From positions 82,927-146,926 of the forward strand of contig NW_019774637.1 of assembly GCF_001039355.2 (NCBI RefSeq): 64,000 nucleotides of DNA. Direction: 5' to 3'. The DNA is from Lingula anatina. Taxonomy: Eukaryota; Brachiopoda; Lingulata; Lingulida; Lingulidae. Below the pieces are notes generated by a model. That model was not told where the DNA came from, did no database searches, and saw only the letters and a program-made list of their open reading frames with translations. A program made the position numbers and the translations under genes. Below, piece after piece: positions 11,164 to 23,300 of this stretch. The stretch's first letter is position 1. Each line of letters opens with the position of its first letter.

Positions 11164-14100
11164 TCCGCCGTTGCATCAATCGTGCCAGACAATAGGCTAC
11201 ACTTGTACATCTTGATACCCCTGCTCTTTGTAATCTCAAACTACATTAGTAAAACATCTTTCACGGCCGAATGAGTGGAGGTATTGCTAGTATGTGATAA
11301 TCACAGTTGACCATGTCATCACCTTGCTTTTCTTGTCTCCTCACCCTGTGTTAACTGTTCTGCACTGATAAAGCAACAAAAAGTCTGTATTCACTGTTTA
11401 TGTAACAAACGGAAGATTGGACTGTGTCAGGTGGATTATATGTCGATGTTTTCGGTTAAGTTTCAAACTGTCTACACGACCAAAAGCCAGAATAAAGACA
11501 CCTCTGTTCTCCTCCTTTAAGACTGGACAGATGTCATGCACGCGAGACCTCTCTGTGAAAAGCGGTCGGGTATAGGTAAGCCCTGTATTAGTTTTTTTTT
11601 TTCACCCCCGCCATTCTGACCACTTTGAATAAATCTAATGTAGGGTGGACAATCTTTTACAGCTACAAACCTTAAAGGTACATACGAACTAAGCATCGGT
11701 GGAGCGTGGATTCCCAGTAACACATGTAAACCACTTTTACTAGATTCTTATATGACTCAAATAAATTTGACATGCCAAGGGATAAACTGAATAGATCACT
11801 CGATTAGCCATAAAATACCTTTAGACTGCTCCTTTCTTTTAATTTTTGGTTGTAAATTTAACCTACTTTCATGGCCTACTTTCCTGCCCCATTGACATAC
11901 AGCTTAGAATGCCAGCAGAAAAATCCATTCAAACATCATTTTCGGGTAAAATTAAACAATGCCTTTTGGTAATTCTCTTAGTTATACTACTTGAAACTAT
12001 ATGCTGGCATTTGGTTGGTTTTTGTGACAAAAAATGGACTTTGTATGCATCTTTAACTTGCTTAACCCCACTGTATTTTTTTAGCAATCTGTGTATACAT
12101 TTCAAATGATTATAATTTGTATCGTAGATCACTTGGCGCGATTACACTCCCATCAAACAAGGGGTGCGTCACGTGGTTTGGTTATTTCTATTCATATCGC
12201 TAAATATCGAAGACATTACTTTTATAGCAAAAATGGTCCATTATATTGCCTCAAAGAGCAAGCACACCTTTTGAGTAATTTTCTTGCCCATCACTTACAC
12301 CTGCAAATGATACCTGTGCACTGTTAATATGAAACCTGATTTCTTCAGTTTATCTGTCTTAGCCACCCTAAAATATGTAAAGTTAACACCACTTATAATT
12401 ACCATTTCAGTTTGGTAACGATAGCACACAACAAACTCTGATCAAAGATATTATATCTTTTCAGGTCAAACACATGCCTTTAATAACTGGGAACAGTTGG
12501 CGCCTTATTCATGAAACGAGATTAGCTAGTTATTTGTGCACAAATACCATTTCATTTTGTAAAATACTACTTCAAAAAAGTTTCTATGTATGACACGGTA
12601 GTGTTATAGCCTACAATTTGTCTCTGCCTTTAAATCTCATTTTCAATCACGAAAGAGAAACCAAAATTAGAAACAAAAATCTCGGTAGAGTAATTAATTT
12701 AAATAATTGAAGATACACCCCTTTCAAATGACAGGAAAGGGAAACCCGATGACGACTATAAAATTGTAGAAATTTACTTGGCCTCATTATAGTCATTTCG
12801 CTCTTTTGATCTCTTCCACCAAAAACAGTCACTACACCTGGGGAAATTTCAGTTGAGGCCAATCCCAGGTCCGAGCGTTATGTAACCTTCCTACCCGGAG
12901 AATAAATCTATGTTCAGCGCTACTATAACAAATGACATAGTCCCTGTATTTAGTTTTATTTGTCTTCTTTTTAAATCATGTACGTTTACTAATAGTTTTT
13001 GGGCACGCAGGAATCAGCGCGATTTCCTATAAAATCTGGGCCTCTCAGATACAGAGAGAGAGAGACCCCGGGAGATCGTCGCGACTGTCTCTGCCTGCGT
13101 GCCAGCCTGTAGCCCGTGTGTGAAGAATAAAAATCTACATGAACTACAACTGAAGTTGTTCTGCGTTTCCAAGCCACCGTTCTCTTAAAAATTAGTAACC
13201 AACCAAGGTTACATGTGTGTGTGTGTTTTTTTATAGTTCCTTCCACAGGGATTTGTCAATTTTTTCTCTTATGCACTCCGAAATAGGCAATGCTCTGTCA
13301 TGTACAAAAAATTAAATACTTGACAAATTAGATAATAAATGATATGTTAAAGCTGATCGGATGGCCTTGGGGTCAGAGTGTCCGCCTCCGGGGGACGTGG
13401 TATCAGAGCCAAAAATTGACCAGGCGTCTTAGACTGGGTTCCCATCCCTAGATCGATCTAACAGGATCGGTCCATTTCCACAGGGTTTCTCTCTAAATTG
13501 CTTTTAGGTTAAGTGGCTTAGATGACTGGGACGCCTACTAAAGCTGCTATCTGCTTCAGTAGGATTGACAGACATCTAAGCTGCTTTAGTTAATTGCAAT
13601 TAAGTGAGAATCCCCTTGGAGATAGTTCGATCCAAAATTAGTATGATAGCGTCTGGAAATGGTCTCTAATGTAAACCTCGCAGGGACGCATGTGGAGTGC
13701 GGTATACAGGATGTCAGCTTTACTTTTACTTTGTAGCGGTAAACGCTAGTAACCATTTGACTGTATCTTACTGGACACATATTTTAGTAATCACATGGAA
13801 GCAACTTTGTTAATATACACCACGGTTCTATCAAATGTATATATCAAACAATAATGTTTGTCTAAAATTGATGCCGGAGACTGTGTCAGGCATGTGGTCA
13901 AATGAGCCGAATGAGTTTTCTTTTCTTTTCAACATTTCCACCTCTTTTTCAATCATATTAAAATTCAATCATTCTAAAACAATTGTCTTATCTTCATATT
14001 TTATGCGCCGTGGATACATAACATCCACAGGAAACAAACACTTCTTATGTTCTAATTCGTTACACTCAAGCGAATTTAAAATAATAATAGTATAAACACA

Positions 14101-17098
14101 GACGAAGTGTTAGGGGTAGAAGCCCTCATTTCGTTCTGTGTGAGTTATTTCCGGTTTAGCGTTGTAACATTGCGTATTGTCATAAAGACAGTCATTAGTG
14201 ATAATTGAAGCCATAATATTATATACTTGCTATTTAATTTTTTATCTAAAAAAAACTTTGAACAAAACAATAAAAACAAATATTAATAAAAACGAAGCCG
14301 TTATAAAAAAAACTAATAAAACAATAATAATAAGTTCTTGAATGTAAATTTTTTCACGAAAGAAAACTCGATCTTGCTTTATCTTCTACCGTCCTTTAGA
14401 ACCGAGATCCAAACCGAAAAATCAAAACATTCTATAATACAATCAAAAAACTCAAAAGCTTGAAATACGAGTAAAACTTATTTCACTATTCTTTATAAGT
14501 AACCTAACCATTTTTTTTTCATGATAATCACAAATCTCTGTGTTATTCTAGAGGGGAAGGGACGCGATATTTTTATATGAAGAGAAAAAATGTCAATGTT
14601 TCATTAGCATAATTTGACTATCATGTGCTGTGGTAGAAAGGAATTAGCCAACTTTTCCTTCACATTATTTTGATTGCGATAAATGCTCATATAGTTTGAC
14701 CAAAGAAATATTTGACACCGCCAGGGTCCTGAAACCCAAGGTGATTTTATGATAACGTATCAAAAAGGTCCCAGGTACTAGTAGGCATATTAATCTTACC
14801 CTTGCCTTGATAACAGCAGGTTTTACATGTTTATTTATATCTTTCATTAAAACACGGCGACAAGGAAGATTGTTCAGTAGGAAGAATATGAAATGAACAC
14901 GGGAGAAAAGTGTGCATTATTTAACAGAGATGTAAGGTTCATTTTCATAACTGTTAAAATAATCAACATGCGCTTTGGACAACAAACGATTCGTAACATT
15001 GTGTAATTGGTTGATTATTAGTAGAGATAGAGGGGAAGATTGAGGGATGCTACAAGTAGGAGACTAGGAGAGAGAGGTGAACTTGTTTTGAAAAGAGGGA
15101 ACTTAAGTTTTCGAATACATTTTACTCTACAAACTGATTCCTTGTCAGATTCTTTGTGACAAATGACATTAACAGCAAAAGTAACGTTACACTTTAACAT
15201 ACCAAACTGAAACCTGAAATCTGTACAGGTAAACGTGGCCTCGGATCGGCGAAAAGGGGACTCGCCCCACCCCTTGGAGGGGGTGAAGTGACGGGGGTAT
15301 TTCCTCAGTTTTCGGCCTTAAATGCTCGGTAATAGCCGCAGTTACTACTGTAGTACATGTTCGCCTGCCTGCCTAGCACGTAAAGGCAGAAATCTGAAGC
15401 AAGATGGGGGTACAGTTTAGAGGGCGTAGGGACGAGACGCGGCTGTGAAGGGTAGCAAACAAACAAAAAAAACTCCCACACCCTCCTCCACCGAGCTGGG
15501 GAGGTTAACAATCAATTCAAGTTGTATATAACTTGTGGATCGTGCTCTGTTTGCTTATATCTGAACACTTGATATCAGTTCACGCAATTCAGATAACACG
15601 ATCGGCTAGACATGGATAACGTCTGGTATTAACTTACCGTATGGTTTATGATTCACTTGACTTGGGCTTATTAAGGTTTCGAATACATTTACTCTGTAAA
15701 TTGTTTCTATGTCAGATTCTTTGTGAACAATGACATTAACAGAAAAAGTGACGTTACACCAAATTCAAACCTAAATTGTGTTCAAGTAAACATGGTGTCG
15801 AATCGGCGAAAAGGGGACACGACCCACCCCCTTTACTTGGGGGTGGGGTGAAGTTTTCGGCCTTACGGGCTCGATTCTAACCGCAGTAGCTACGGCAGTA
15901 CATGTGCGCATGCCTGCATAGCACGTAAAGGCAGAAACCTGAGGCAAGATGGGGTACAGTTTAGAGGGCGTATAGGAAGAGACGCGGCTGTGAAGGGTAG
16001 CATACAAAAAAACTCCCATCGCCCTCCCACCTCCATCGAGCTGGGACGTTAACAATCAATTCAAGTGTATATAACTTGTGGATCGTGCTCTGTTTGCTTA
16101 TTTCTAAACACTTGACGATATCAGTTCACGCAATTCAGATAAAACGACGGCTAGACATGGGTAAAGTCTGGGATTAACTTAATGTACGATATGGTGTCTG
16201 AAACACTTGTTTTGGGCTTATGATCGGTAGCCTTTATCTTCAGCTTATTTCTCTATTGATTTTTTTCTAACTGGAGTATTGATAGACTGATTTCCGTAAT
16301 TTTTAAAAATATTTTCCGCCCGCTCAGCGTGTGCTTTCTGGTTACAAACCTTTATTTAGGGCACATTGGTGAAGAACGTAACTCATCACCTCTATTATCG
16401 GATGAATGTGTACACTGTCAAATTGTAACTGATAGCAGACTAGTAACTCCAACATCTGCGTGACCGTGAAGAACTCTGAAGTATCAATGTATCAGTAACA
16501 CATGTTGTTTGTTCCATATTTGAATCATTTTTAATATATGAAAAATTTTATTCCCAAAGGCAAATTCAATGATAGTTATCATAAGCATAGAGGCAAAAGT
16601 GAAGCATATCTCAAATTTTTCCCTGATAAATGTGTAGAGCTCTTTTATCTCAAAAGTACCAAACGTAAGCTCGTTTAATTAAAGCGGTTTCGCATGTAAT
16701 AACAGGTTATCCACTTTAAAATAAGTAGGTCATTAGGATGTTGCCCCATTTGTGAAATTAGAAAAATGGTATCAGTGTCAAGGGCAGGACTTGTAATGTA
16801 TCGTGAAAATGTTAAATTGTTTTAAACGATTAATGAATGGATAAAATCCCTTCCACTTTTAGTAAGCATCAACTTAAATTATCTTATGTTACTTGCTGGT
16901 AGGAACCATTCTGCCCGAGTTTAATTGGTTTTCATAAATCAACAGAATCCTAGCAATATTCTTGCGCATTACCGTGTCATATAAATGTACCCATATACAT
17001 GCAACTGTAGTCCAGTATTTGTAGCATCCATGTATCAAAGTACACTGAGCATCCATGTGTTGTTGTTTACCTTTGTCATGATGCAAACATATTAAAAA

Positions 17099-17157
<59 letters not shown>

Positions 17158-20100
17158 CCTATATATATATATATATTGAAAACTATGCTTAACTTTTTAA
17201 CTATTGTTCCATGTACAGTAGTACATGAATGTGCTTTCTCTGCTCTGTTGGTTTTCATATAACTCGAAAAGATTGGTATTTATCACGCAAGTCTTAGTAC
17301 AATAGCGAAGCATATCAACTATGGAGTAGCAGCATTTTCTGTCTAGTAGAAAGCCAAAGGGACTGTTCACGATGTATTTTGTCGGCCTAGCTAATGCATA
17401 CTAACTCTACGATGACTGTCGTTGACTGCAGTCATGTTAACAGACTTGTTTTCTACTCGTATAATCACCAGCTTTTATAAATTCTATCCAACGCCAAAAA
17501 GAGGCGTGTTAGTTTCTTCATCTGACTGCATTAAGCGGGAGTCCCCTTGGAGTTAGTGGGCATAAGCTAATTCAACAAAATACACCCCTCTTATTCTTAG
17601 CACACCAAAACTATATTTCAGAATCAAACTGCGTCCCCAGCAGACTATGGCAGTGGTCAGACCGGCGAGTCCCAGGTCGACCTCACGACGGCTGAGGGCA
17701 AGGAACACCAGGATGAGGAACCGTTTGACCCCTGGGCTCTGCCCGAACTCAAGGACTCTGGCCCCCCCTGGTCAGGTAGGGCGTGACCTGAGGTCAAATA
17801 TTATTATCATCTAGAAACTTTAAAATGGACGTTGCTTGAAATGGACAAATTATGTAAGCGGTGGAAGTTGATACAGAGAGACCAAAAGATAGCCAGGGTC
17901 ACCTTGACCTTAGTAAATATAATAAAGTGAGTCGATGAGACGGTGGTTTGAGAGACCATGTGCTCTTTATTCCGTCAAGTGTATAACTGATGACGTGAAC
18001 TCTACGCATAAGATATAACACGCGCATACAATCAAACTACTACATTACATCCATCCCCACTTTGAATTACTTCTACCTGGGGTTGAAAAGTAAATTAAAA
18101 ATAATATTTATACATGCACGGTGTCTAACACAAAAGTTGCAAAAGTCCACATGTGAATCGTATGTAACAGTCTTTAAAAAATGTGACACATTAGCAGTCA
18201 CTGGTCCAATGGTAACTGATTCTTGAATAAAATCACTTAAATTGTAGCACTGTCTTATTGTATTTCTCTCTCGTTTTTTAAAATACAAACTTGAAACTTT
18301 AAATGTTGTAATAACAAATCAATGTCTCTAAAAACAAGTGATAAAAGTCCTGCACTTTGCAGTATTTTGTGATCTTAGTGTTCACTGTCACAGTTTGAAT
18401 TACTTTGAGAAAGAAATAAAATTAAGCCCTAAAAGAGAGGAGAGGTTGCCAGTACATCACTCTCTAAACCAAGTCTTTACCACTTGGTAGCTAACTAAAC
18501 ATTTTTATAACACAAACTCCTTGATTCTTTCAGGGATTTTCCTTGCTCTTTGGGCTCTCCTTAAATCTGCTGATTTTGGTTCTTTCGCTGAGAACTGTCC
18601 ACTTTGTTCGCTGGCTGAAATGTCTGTTTTCACATTCTCTATTTCGTTTTCTTCTTCTTCCCCTTCATCTGGAGAAATAATCACATTGTCTGAAATATTT
18701 ACCTTCTGAAAATGTGAAGCATTTCTGGTGATCGTCTGATTTGCATGTTTTGTAGTGAGTACTAGTAGAACTTTAAAATAAGTAGGTCATTAGGATGTTG
18801 CCCCATTTGTGAAATTAGAAAAATGGTATCAGTGTCAAGGGCAGGACTTGTAATGTATCGTGAAAATGTTAAATTGTTTTAAACGATTAAGGAAGGGATA
18901 AAATCCCTTCCACTTTTAGTAAGCATCAACTTAAATTATCTTATGTTACTTGCTGGTAGGAACCATTCTGCCCGAGTTTAATTGGTTTTCATAAATCAAC
19001 AGAATCCTAGCAATATTCTTGCGCATTACCGTGTCATATAAATGTACCCAGTGAACACTAAGATCACAAAATACTGCAAAGTGCAGGACTTTTATCACTT
19101 GTTTTTAGAGACATTGATTTGTTATTACAACATTTAAAGTTTCAAGTTTGTATTTTAAAAAACGAGAGAGAAATACAATAAGACAGTGCTACAATTTAAG
19201 TGATTTTATTCAAGAATCAGTTACCATTGGACCAGTGACTGCTAATGTGTCACATTTTTTAAAGACTGTTACATACGATTCACATGTGGACTTTTGCAAC
19301 TTTTGTGTTAGACACCGTGCATGTATAAATATTATTTTTAATTTACTTTTCAACCCCAGGTAGAAGTAATTCAAAGTGGGGATGGATGTAATGACATCTG
19401 AAGGTAGTAGACAGGACCGTCGGTTGCTGAAACAAAACAGTTAAAGGCAGAGATGGCGTATTATTTTATCGTGTTAAAGTGAGCTTTGTTGAATGCTGAA
19501 TTAATATCAACTAAAAAACACGTTTAAAACATTTAAATTCCCTTACTTGCAGGCTTTTAATGACGGTATTAGTAGATTAAGTGATATAATAAAGAAAAAA
19601 AAACTTCAAATTAATTATATAACATTTTCGAGACGTTATCCATTTTTAGTCTTATTTACAATTATCTTCTACCTAACTTGTTATTTTAAAGGCAAGGTTC
19701 CGTTTTACTCGAAAATAAGAATTACATATAAAATATCGAAATGAAATTTATTTAAACAAATTGATATTTAAAATTTGTAAAGTTACTTTCTAATTTCATT
19801 TTCCCTTACATTTATTCCAGAATTATCAGGGGCCCAGAAAATACAGCGAGTACTGATCAGCCTGTTGAAGGCGATAGGGCTGGTCGCCCTCCTGCTATTG
19901 TTCATTTGTTCTTTGGACCTCCTAGGATCGTCTTTCCAACTCATTGGGGGTAAATTGCCGAAAAGCTTTGATGTCATTTTTTTACTTCAATGTAGCCTTC
20001 GAGTCTGCCGTCCATTGAACACAAAAATAACTTTATCATAATATACATGTATCTGTATGTTAATGTGTTCTTTTTAAGAGAAACTTTCTATTTGTAAAGC

Positions 20101-23095
20101 TAATGCATTTTTCTTACTTCCCTCTTTAACTCCCACACTAATAATATGCGCCACATTTTCACTCACCAGGTCGCGCTGCCGGTACTGTGTTTTCCGAGGA
20201 CAGTATCCTTGGTAACGACGTGGCTGGCCTGATGATTGGTGTCTTAGGCACCGTACTGGTCCAAAGTTCCTCAACGTCTACCTCAATTATTGTCACAATG
20301 GTGGCGTCGAATAGTGAGTAGCTTTAAAAAAAGTTCAGATATTACTTAGTTCGTATTTAGGTCTTACTTAGTTCATTTCTTTGGCTTATGCGTTTGTCAG
20401 TGGACAATTTTGAATCGGCTTTGTTAAAACATTTTTTGACTGTTGTGGTGAAAATTTACAGTTATGTGGGGGATGTGGATTGGTTGGATTAGTAATGTTG
20501 CTCCTTTTTCGTACTACATGATTTCGAAGAACATATCAGTTATATGTTATTAATTAATATTTATAGTCATCAGCGTTCCTACCGCTATCCCAATGATAAT
20601 GGGCGCCAATATCGGCACGTCCGTCACCAACACCATAGTCGCCATGGGGCAGTCGGCAGACAGGAACGAATTTCGGCGCGCGTTTGCGGGTGCCACTGTC
20701 CACGACATGTTCAACTGGCTGTGCGTCCTCGTGCTTCTCCCGGTGGAAGCTGTTTCCGGTTACATGTACCGTCTAACCGACCTCCTTATCAACAGTATGC
20801 CTCTGGTTACAACAGGTGCCAAGATTGATTTCTTCAAGCTGGTCACATCACCTTTCACAGGGCTCCTCATAAAAGTGAGTATTCTGTGGATACATAAATA
20901 CGTGTGTTGGGCCTACTGTACGCATACATGTGTATTGATAATTTGATTCAGCTTTGTAATCATGCTAATTCCTACAACCCCACGTATTTAAAATTACACT
21001 ACTTCAAAAAAAAATATAAGATATAATGTTTTAAGAGGGTTTTATATGTTCTTGTACATTTAATTTAAATTCACAGGAGACTTCAAACTACAGTCTACTT
21101 TTGCTTCCTTTCATAGGCCTACTGAAGCTTATCTAAAGCTTATTACTTTTAAAAACTGAAAGACAGAAGCAAGCTGGTAAAATGACACTATCATTAACAG
21201 CATTGTGAATTATACACAGCACATTCTCATTTATTAGCTTGACAAGAACGTGATTATTGCTATTGCTGCCGGAGACACTGAAAAAGCGTCAGAACCTCTA
21301 CAGTTGGAATGGTGTAAAACTAAGACCGTCCTTTACAACGAAACGACGCACATGAATTTTACTATTCCATTGGGTAAGAAAACGCAATGTTTAACACACA
21401 CACCCCCCCCCCCCTTTAACACAAAGGCCTGGCCCCGCTAGTAATAAACTACAGTATAACGTTGCGTAGCGTTGCATGACCTGCCAGTATGATTAAACGG
21501 CACGAGTAAATAAGCCTCGACTTTTTCTGTTTAGAAACTATTTTGTGTGTGGGTCCAAGTTATTGAAATTGACTTAATCGAATCAATTGACTTCAAATTG
21601 AATATATTCCTTTACGTTTCAGCACAATCAGATAATGCCACGTGGCTTAACTACGTGAAAGGGTTAATTGGAAATAACACATTCTACAATGAATCCTCCC
21701 CTGCTGGAGTGTCGTATAAGTGGAACCAAACGACATTGGAAGAAAAATCAGTCGGGGTCAGCAGGTGTAAGTAGATGAACTAAAAGCAGCAGGTAGCTGA
21801 TGCACCTTGGTGACAATGCAATGTAATAAATATGTTGCTGCAAACCAGCACCCCCCTCTCCCGGGCCCCATACCCACACACATACGCAGCCTCGCGCATT
21901 TTCACCAACAAGCGCCATAAGATTTAAGGAATTTTCACCAGTCATAACGCAAATGAAAATGTTCTTGGACCCAAACTTTAATGTGCATTTTAACACTAAT
22001 TATATTTTCACAGCGATTATTTGTGCTAAATTTGAGGCGTGCATGAACATACATGTACATGCATTTTGCACCTTGTTTCAATCGTCATTTAGGTTCTCAG
22101 TTATTCTATATACGCTTTTATTTCTTCGGCGGGTAAATTTACAAATTTAAATGAAGGCCTATAACTAGTTTTATGGATGGATTGGTTTATTAACGTTTAC
22201 ATAAATATTATTTTCAGGCACGTATCTCTTCTCCTACTTTAATTTGGACGAGACTGTTGCAGGTATTGTATTGTTAATCATTGCCATCCTCATTCTGTGC
22301 GTGTGTCTGGCCTTGATAGTGAAACTTCTACATTCTGTCCTGAAGGGAAGCATAGCTAGAATCATAAAGAAAGTCCTGAACGCCGACTTTCCGGGAAAAT
22401 TGGCATTTTTAACCGGGTACGTCGCACTCTTGGTCGGAGCGGGAATGACAATTGCGGTGCAAAGCAGTTCCATCTTTACGTCGGCCATGACACCCCTCGT
22501 TGGAATAGGCGTCATCAGCATAGAACGTATGTACCCTCTCACGCTTGGCGCCAACATCGGCACCACGTGTACGGGCCTCATCGCCGCTCTGGCCTCCAGC
22601 GGGTCCAAGTTTGAAAGCGGGCTACAAATCGCCTTCGTTCACCTCTTCTTCAACATCAGCGGCATTCTCATTTTTTATCCCATTCCATTTATGAGGGTGC
22701 CGATAAAGATGGCCAAAACCCTGGGGAACACCACAGCTAAGTACCGCTGGTTTGCCTTGTTTTACTTAATAACTATGTACTTTATCCTGCCGCTTGCGGT
22801 GTTTGGACTCTCACTGGCTGGTCTGTGGGTCATGGTGGGAGTGGGGGGAACTTTCCTGCTGCTGTTCCTACTTATCATTCTCATAAATGTGTGTCAACGA
22901 AAATGTTCCCGGTGTTTGCCGAGAAAGCTGAGAACTTGGGACTGGCTGCCTTTGTGGCTGCACTCTCTGCAGCCTTATGACAGGGCGATTAGCAAGCTGC
23001 TTTGTTGTAAGCGTTGTAAATCAAAAGAGCCCAAACCTACAGAGAAACAAAATGGTCACGCGAACAAGGCCTTTGAAGAAGAACACAAAGTTTAA
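10215..23095 (+). CDS. SLC34A: Sodium-dependent phosphate cotransporter (SLC34 family)
   Basis: Type II Na+/phosphate cotransporter of the plasma membrane. Coding exons are 10215-10259, 17622-17775, 19821-19949, 20170-20313, 20567-20874, 21238-21373, 21623-21766 and 22218-23095. All junctions are GT-AG and in phase, giving 645 residues, a normal length. The two inverted repeats show the family signatures: QSSS at 141-144 with GANIGTS at 170-176, and QSSS at 435-438 with GANIGTT at 464-470. The large extracellular loop (about 261-354) has several N-glycosylation sites and two candidate disulfide cysteines (in EWCK and SRCTYLF). VHDMFNW keeps the Asp (204) found in electrogenic NaPi-IIa/IIb and replaced by Gly in NaPi-IIc, so electrogenic transport is predicted. 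The tail has a Cys cluster (CCKRC). For exon 7 I chose the donor AGGT|GTAAGT because it keeps the conserved Cys354. Intron 1 is 7.4 kb. Confidence 0.95.
11131..11162. repeat. (CA)n microsatellite
   Basis: About 16 perfect CA units within SLC34A intron 1. Confidence 0.95.
13358..13445 (+). mobile_element. Possible tRNA-derived SINE head
   Basis: The stretch GGATGGCCTTGGGGTCAGAG, then TGTCCGCCTCC and TGGTATCAGAGCC, resembles the tRNA-like head of invertebrate SINEs with degenerate A- and B-box positions. No A-rich tail or target-site duplication is clear. Classification is tentative. Confidence 0.4.
13430..13640. mobile_element. MITE-like segment with TAGATCGATC motif
   Basis: The left part has CCCATCCCTAGATCGATCTA. 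The right part has GAGAATCCCCTTGGAGATAG followed by TTCGATCCAAAATTAG, roughly inverted. Similar motifs occur at 34017-34229 and 37180-37318, which suggests one dispersed non-autonomous family; this copy is degraded. Confidence 0.4.
15107..16197 (+). repeat. Tandem duplication of about 0.5 kb
   Basis: Copy 1 (about 15107-15640) and copy 2 (about 15676-16197) are direct repeats. Both include TTTCGAATACATT, 'gatcggcgaaaaggggac', 'acgtaaaggcagaaa' and 'aacttgtggatcgtgctctg'. They differ by several indels and substitutions, so the duplication is not very recent. No coding function is evident. Confidence 0.85.
16713..16993 (+). repeat. 281-bp direct repeat, copy 1 (intron 1)
   Basis: Nearly identical, without indels, to 18770-19050. 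The only differences I noticed are in 'aatgaatggata' versus 'aaggaaggggata'-like bases. The two copies flank SLC34A exon 2. Confidence 0.9.
17102..17176. repeat. (AT)n microsatellite
   Basis: A long AT dinucleotide run interrupted once by AGGCCT. Open frames across it are artefacts. Confidence 0.95.
17928..18049 (-). mobile_element. Putative Gypsy LTR (short)
   Basis: On the minus strand the segment begins TGTAATGTAGTAG just after a purine-rich tract (AAAGTGGGGATGGA), carries AATAAA, and could end at CA near 17928. TG...CA ends next to a polypurine tract are what an LTR retrotransposon 3' end should show. The outer boundary is uncertain and no target-site duplication is provable. Confidence 0.55.
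18043..18387 (-). repeat. 345-bp perfect inverted repeat, arm 1
   Basis: The reverse complement of this segment recurs at 19049-19393 with no difference that I can see. The arm covers the Gypsy 3' non-coding part, the polypurine tract and the first 7 bp of the LTR. An identical 71-residue open frame appears in both arms but is retroelement sequence, not a gene. Confidence 0.95.
18050..18769 (-). mobile_element. Ty3/Gypsy retrotransposon 3' fragment (pol C-terminus)
   Basis: Reading minus strand from 18769 to the TAA at 18505-18507, the frame holds ITRNASHF, an acidic Glu-rich stretch, then [16 protein letters not shown] and a stop. This is the usual C-terminal layout of a Gypsy pol polyprotein after the integrase. 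About 450 bp of 3' non-coding sequence follows, then a polypurine tract and the LTR. Everything upstream (reverse transcriptase, most of integrase) is missing, because the element is cut at 18769/18770 by the 281-bp duplicate. It is therefore a dead fragment inside SLC34A intron 2. Confidence 0.7.
18770..19050 (+). repeat. 281-bp direct repeat, copy 2 (intron 2)
   Basis: Copy of the intron-1 segment 16713-16993, inserted between the Gypsy pol fragment and the inverted Gypsy arm. Its right end overlaps the start of the inverted arm by two bases (CA), which looks like microhomology at a junction. Confidence 0.9.
19049..19393 (+). repeat. 345-bp perfect inverted repeat, arm 2
   Basis: Inverted copy of 18043-18387. 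After the polypurine tract it keeps only the first bases of the LTR (TGTAATG) and then passes into unrelated sequence, so the LTR was not copied. Confidence 0.95.
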
Positions 23096-23294
23096 ATTGA
23101 TATTTACTCACTAGAAATAACCATTCTCCCGCAGGCTTTGTGTAAAAAAATTCCTCCACTGTGGCTTTTATTTTTGCATATATTTTTGCTTTCTAGATAT
23201 TTAAATCTCTTAAATGTTTTATTGTCCCCCTAAGGCAATATTCGAAACTGAATTGAATATTCAGTTCAGTTTTCACAAAATAATATTTTGATTA

Positions 23295-23300
23295 AATAAA
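23295..23300 (+). terminator. Polyadenylation signal for SLC34A
   Basis: AATAAA lies 200 bp after the stop codon. A second AATAAA occurs near 23725, so a longer 3' UTR is also possible. Confidence 0.5.

Larger units (their letters stand above)
10260..17621 (+). other. SLC34A intron 1
   Basis: Non-coding. It holds a (CA)n tract (11131-11162), a possible tRNA-derived SINE (about 13358-13445), a MITE-like segment (about 13430-13640), a 0.5-kb tandem duplication (15107-16197), the source copy of the 281-bp repeat (16713-16993) and an (AT)n tract (about 17102-17176). Open frames here are short and lack coding character. Confidence 0.8.

Noticed and set aside
17076-17258. Frames across (AT)n tracts here and at 27629-27864 and 57391-57615
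   Set aside because: Ile-Tyr repeats come from the dinucleotide array.
18073-18288. 71-residue frame identical to 19148-19363
   Set aside because: It lies in the 3' non-coding part of the Gypsy fragment, between the pol stop and the polypurine tract, and is duplicated by the inverted repeat.
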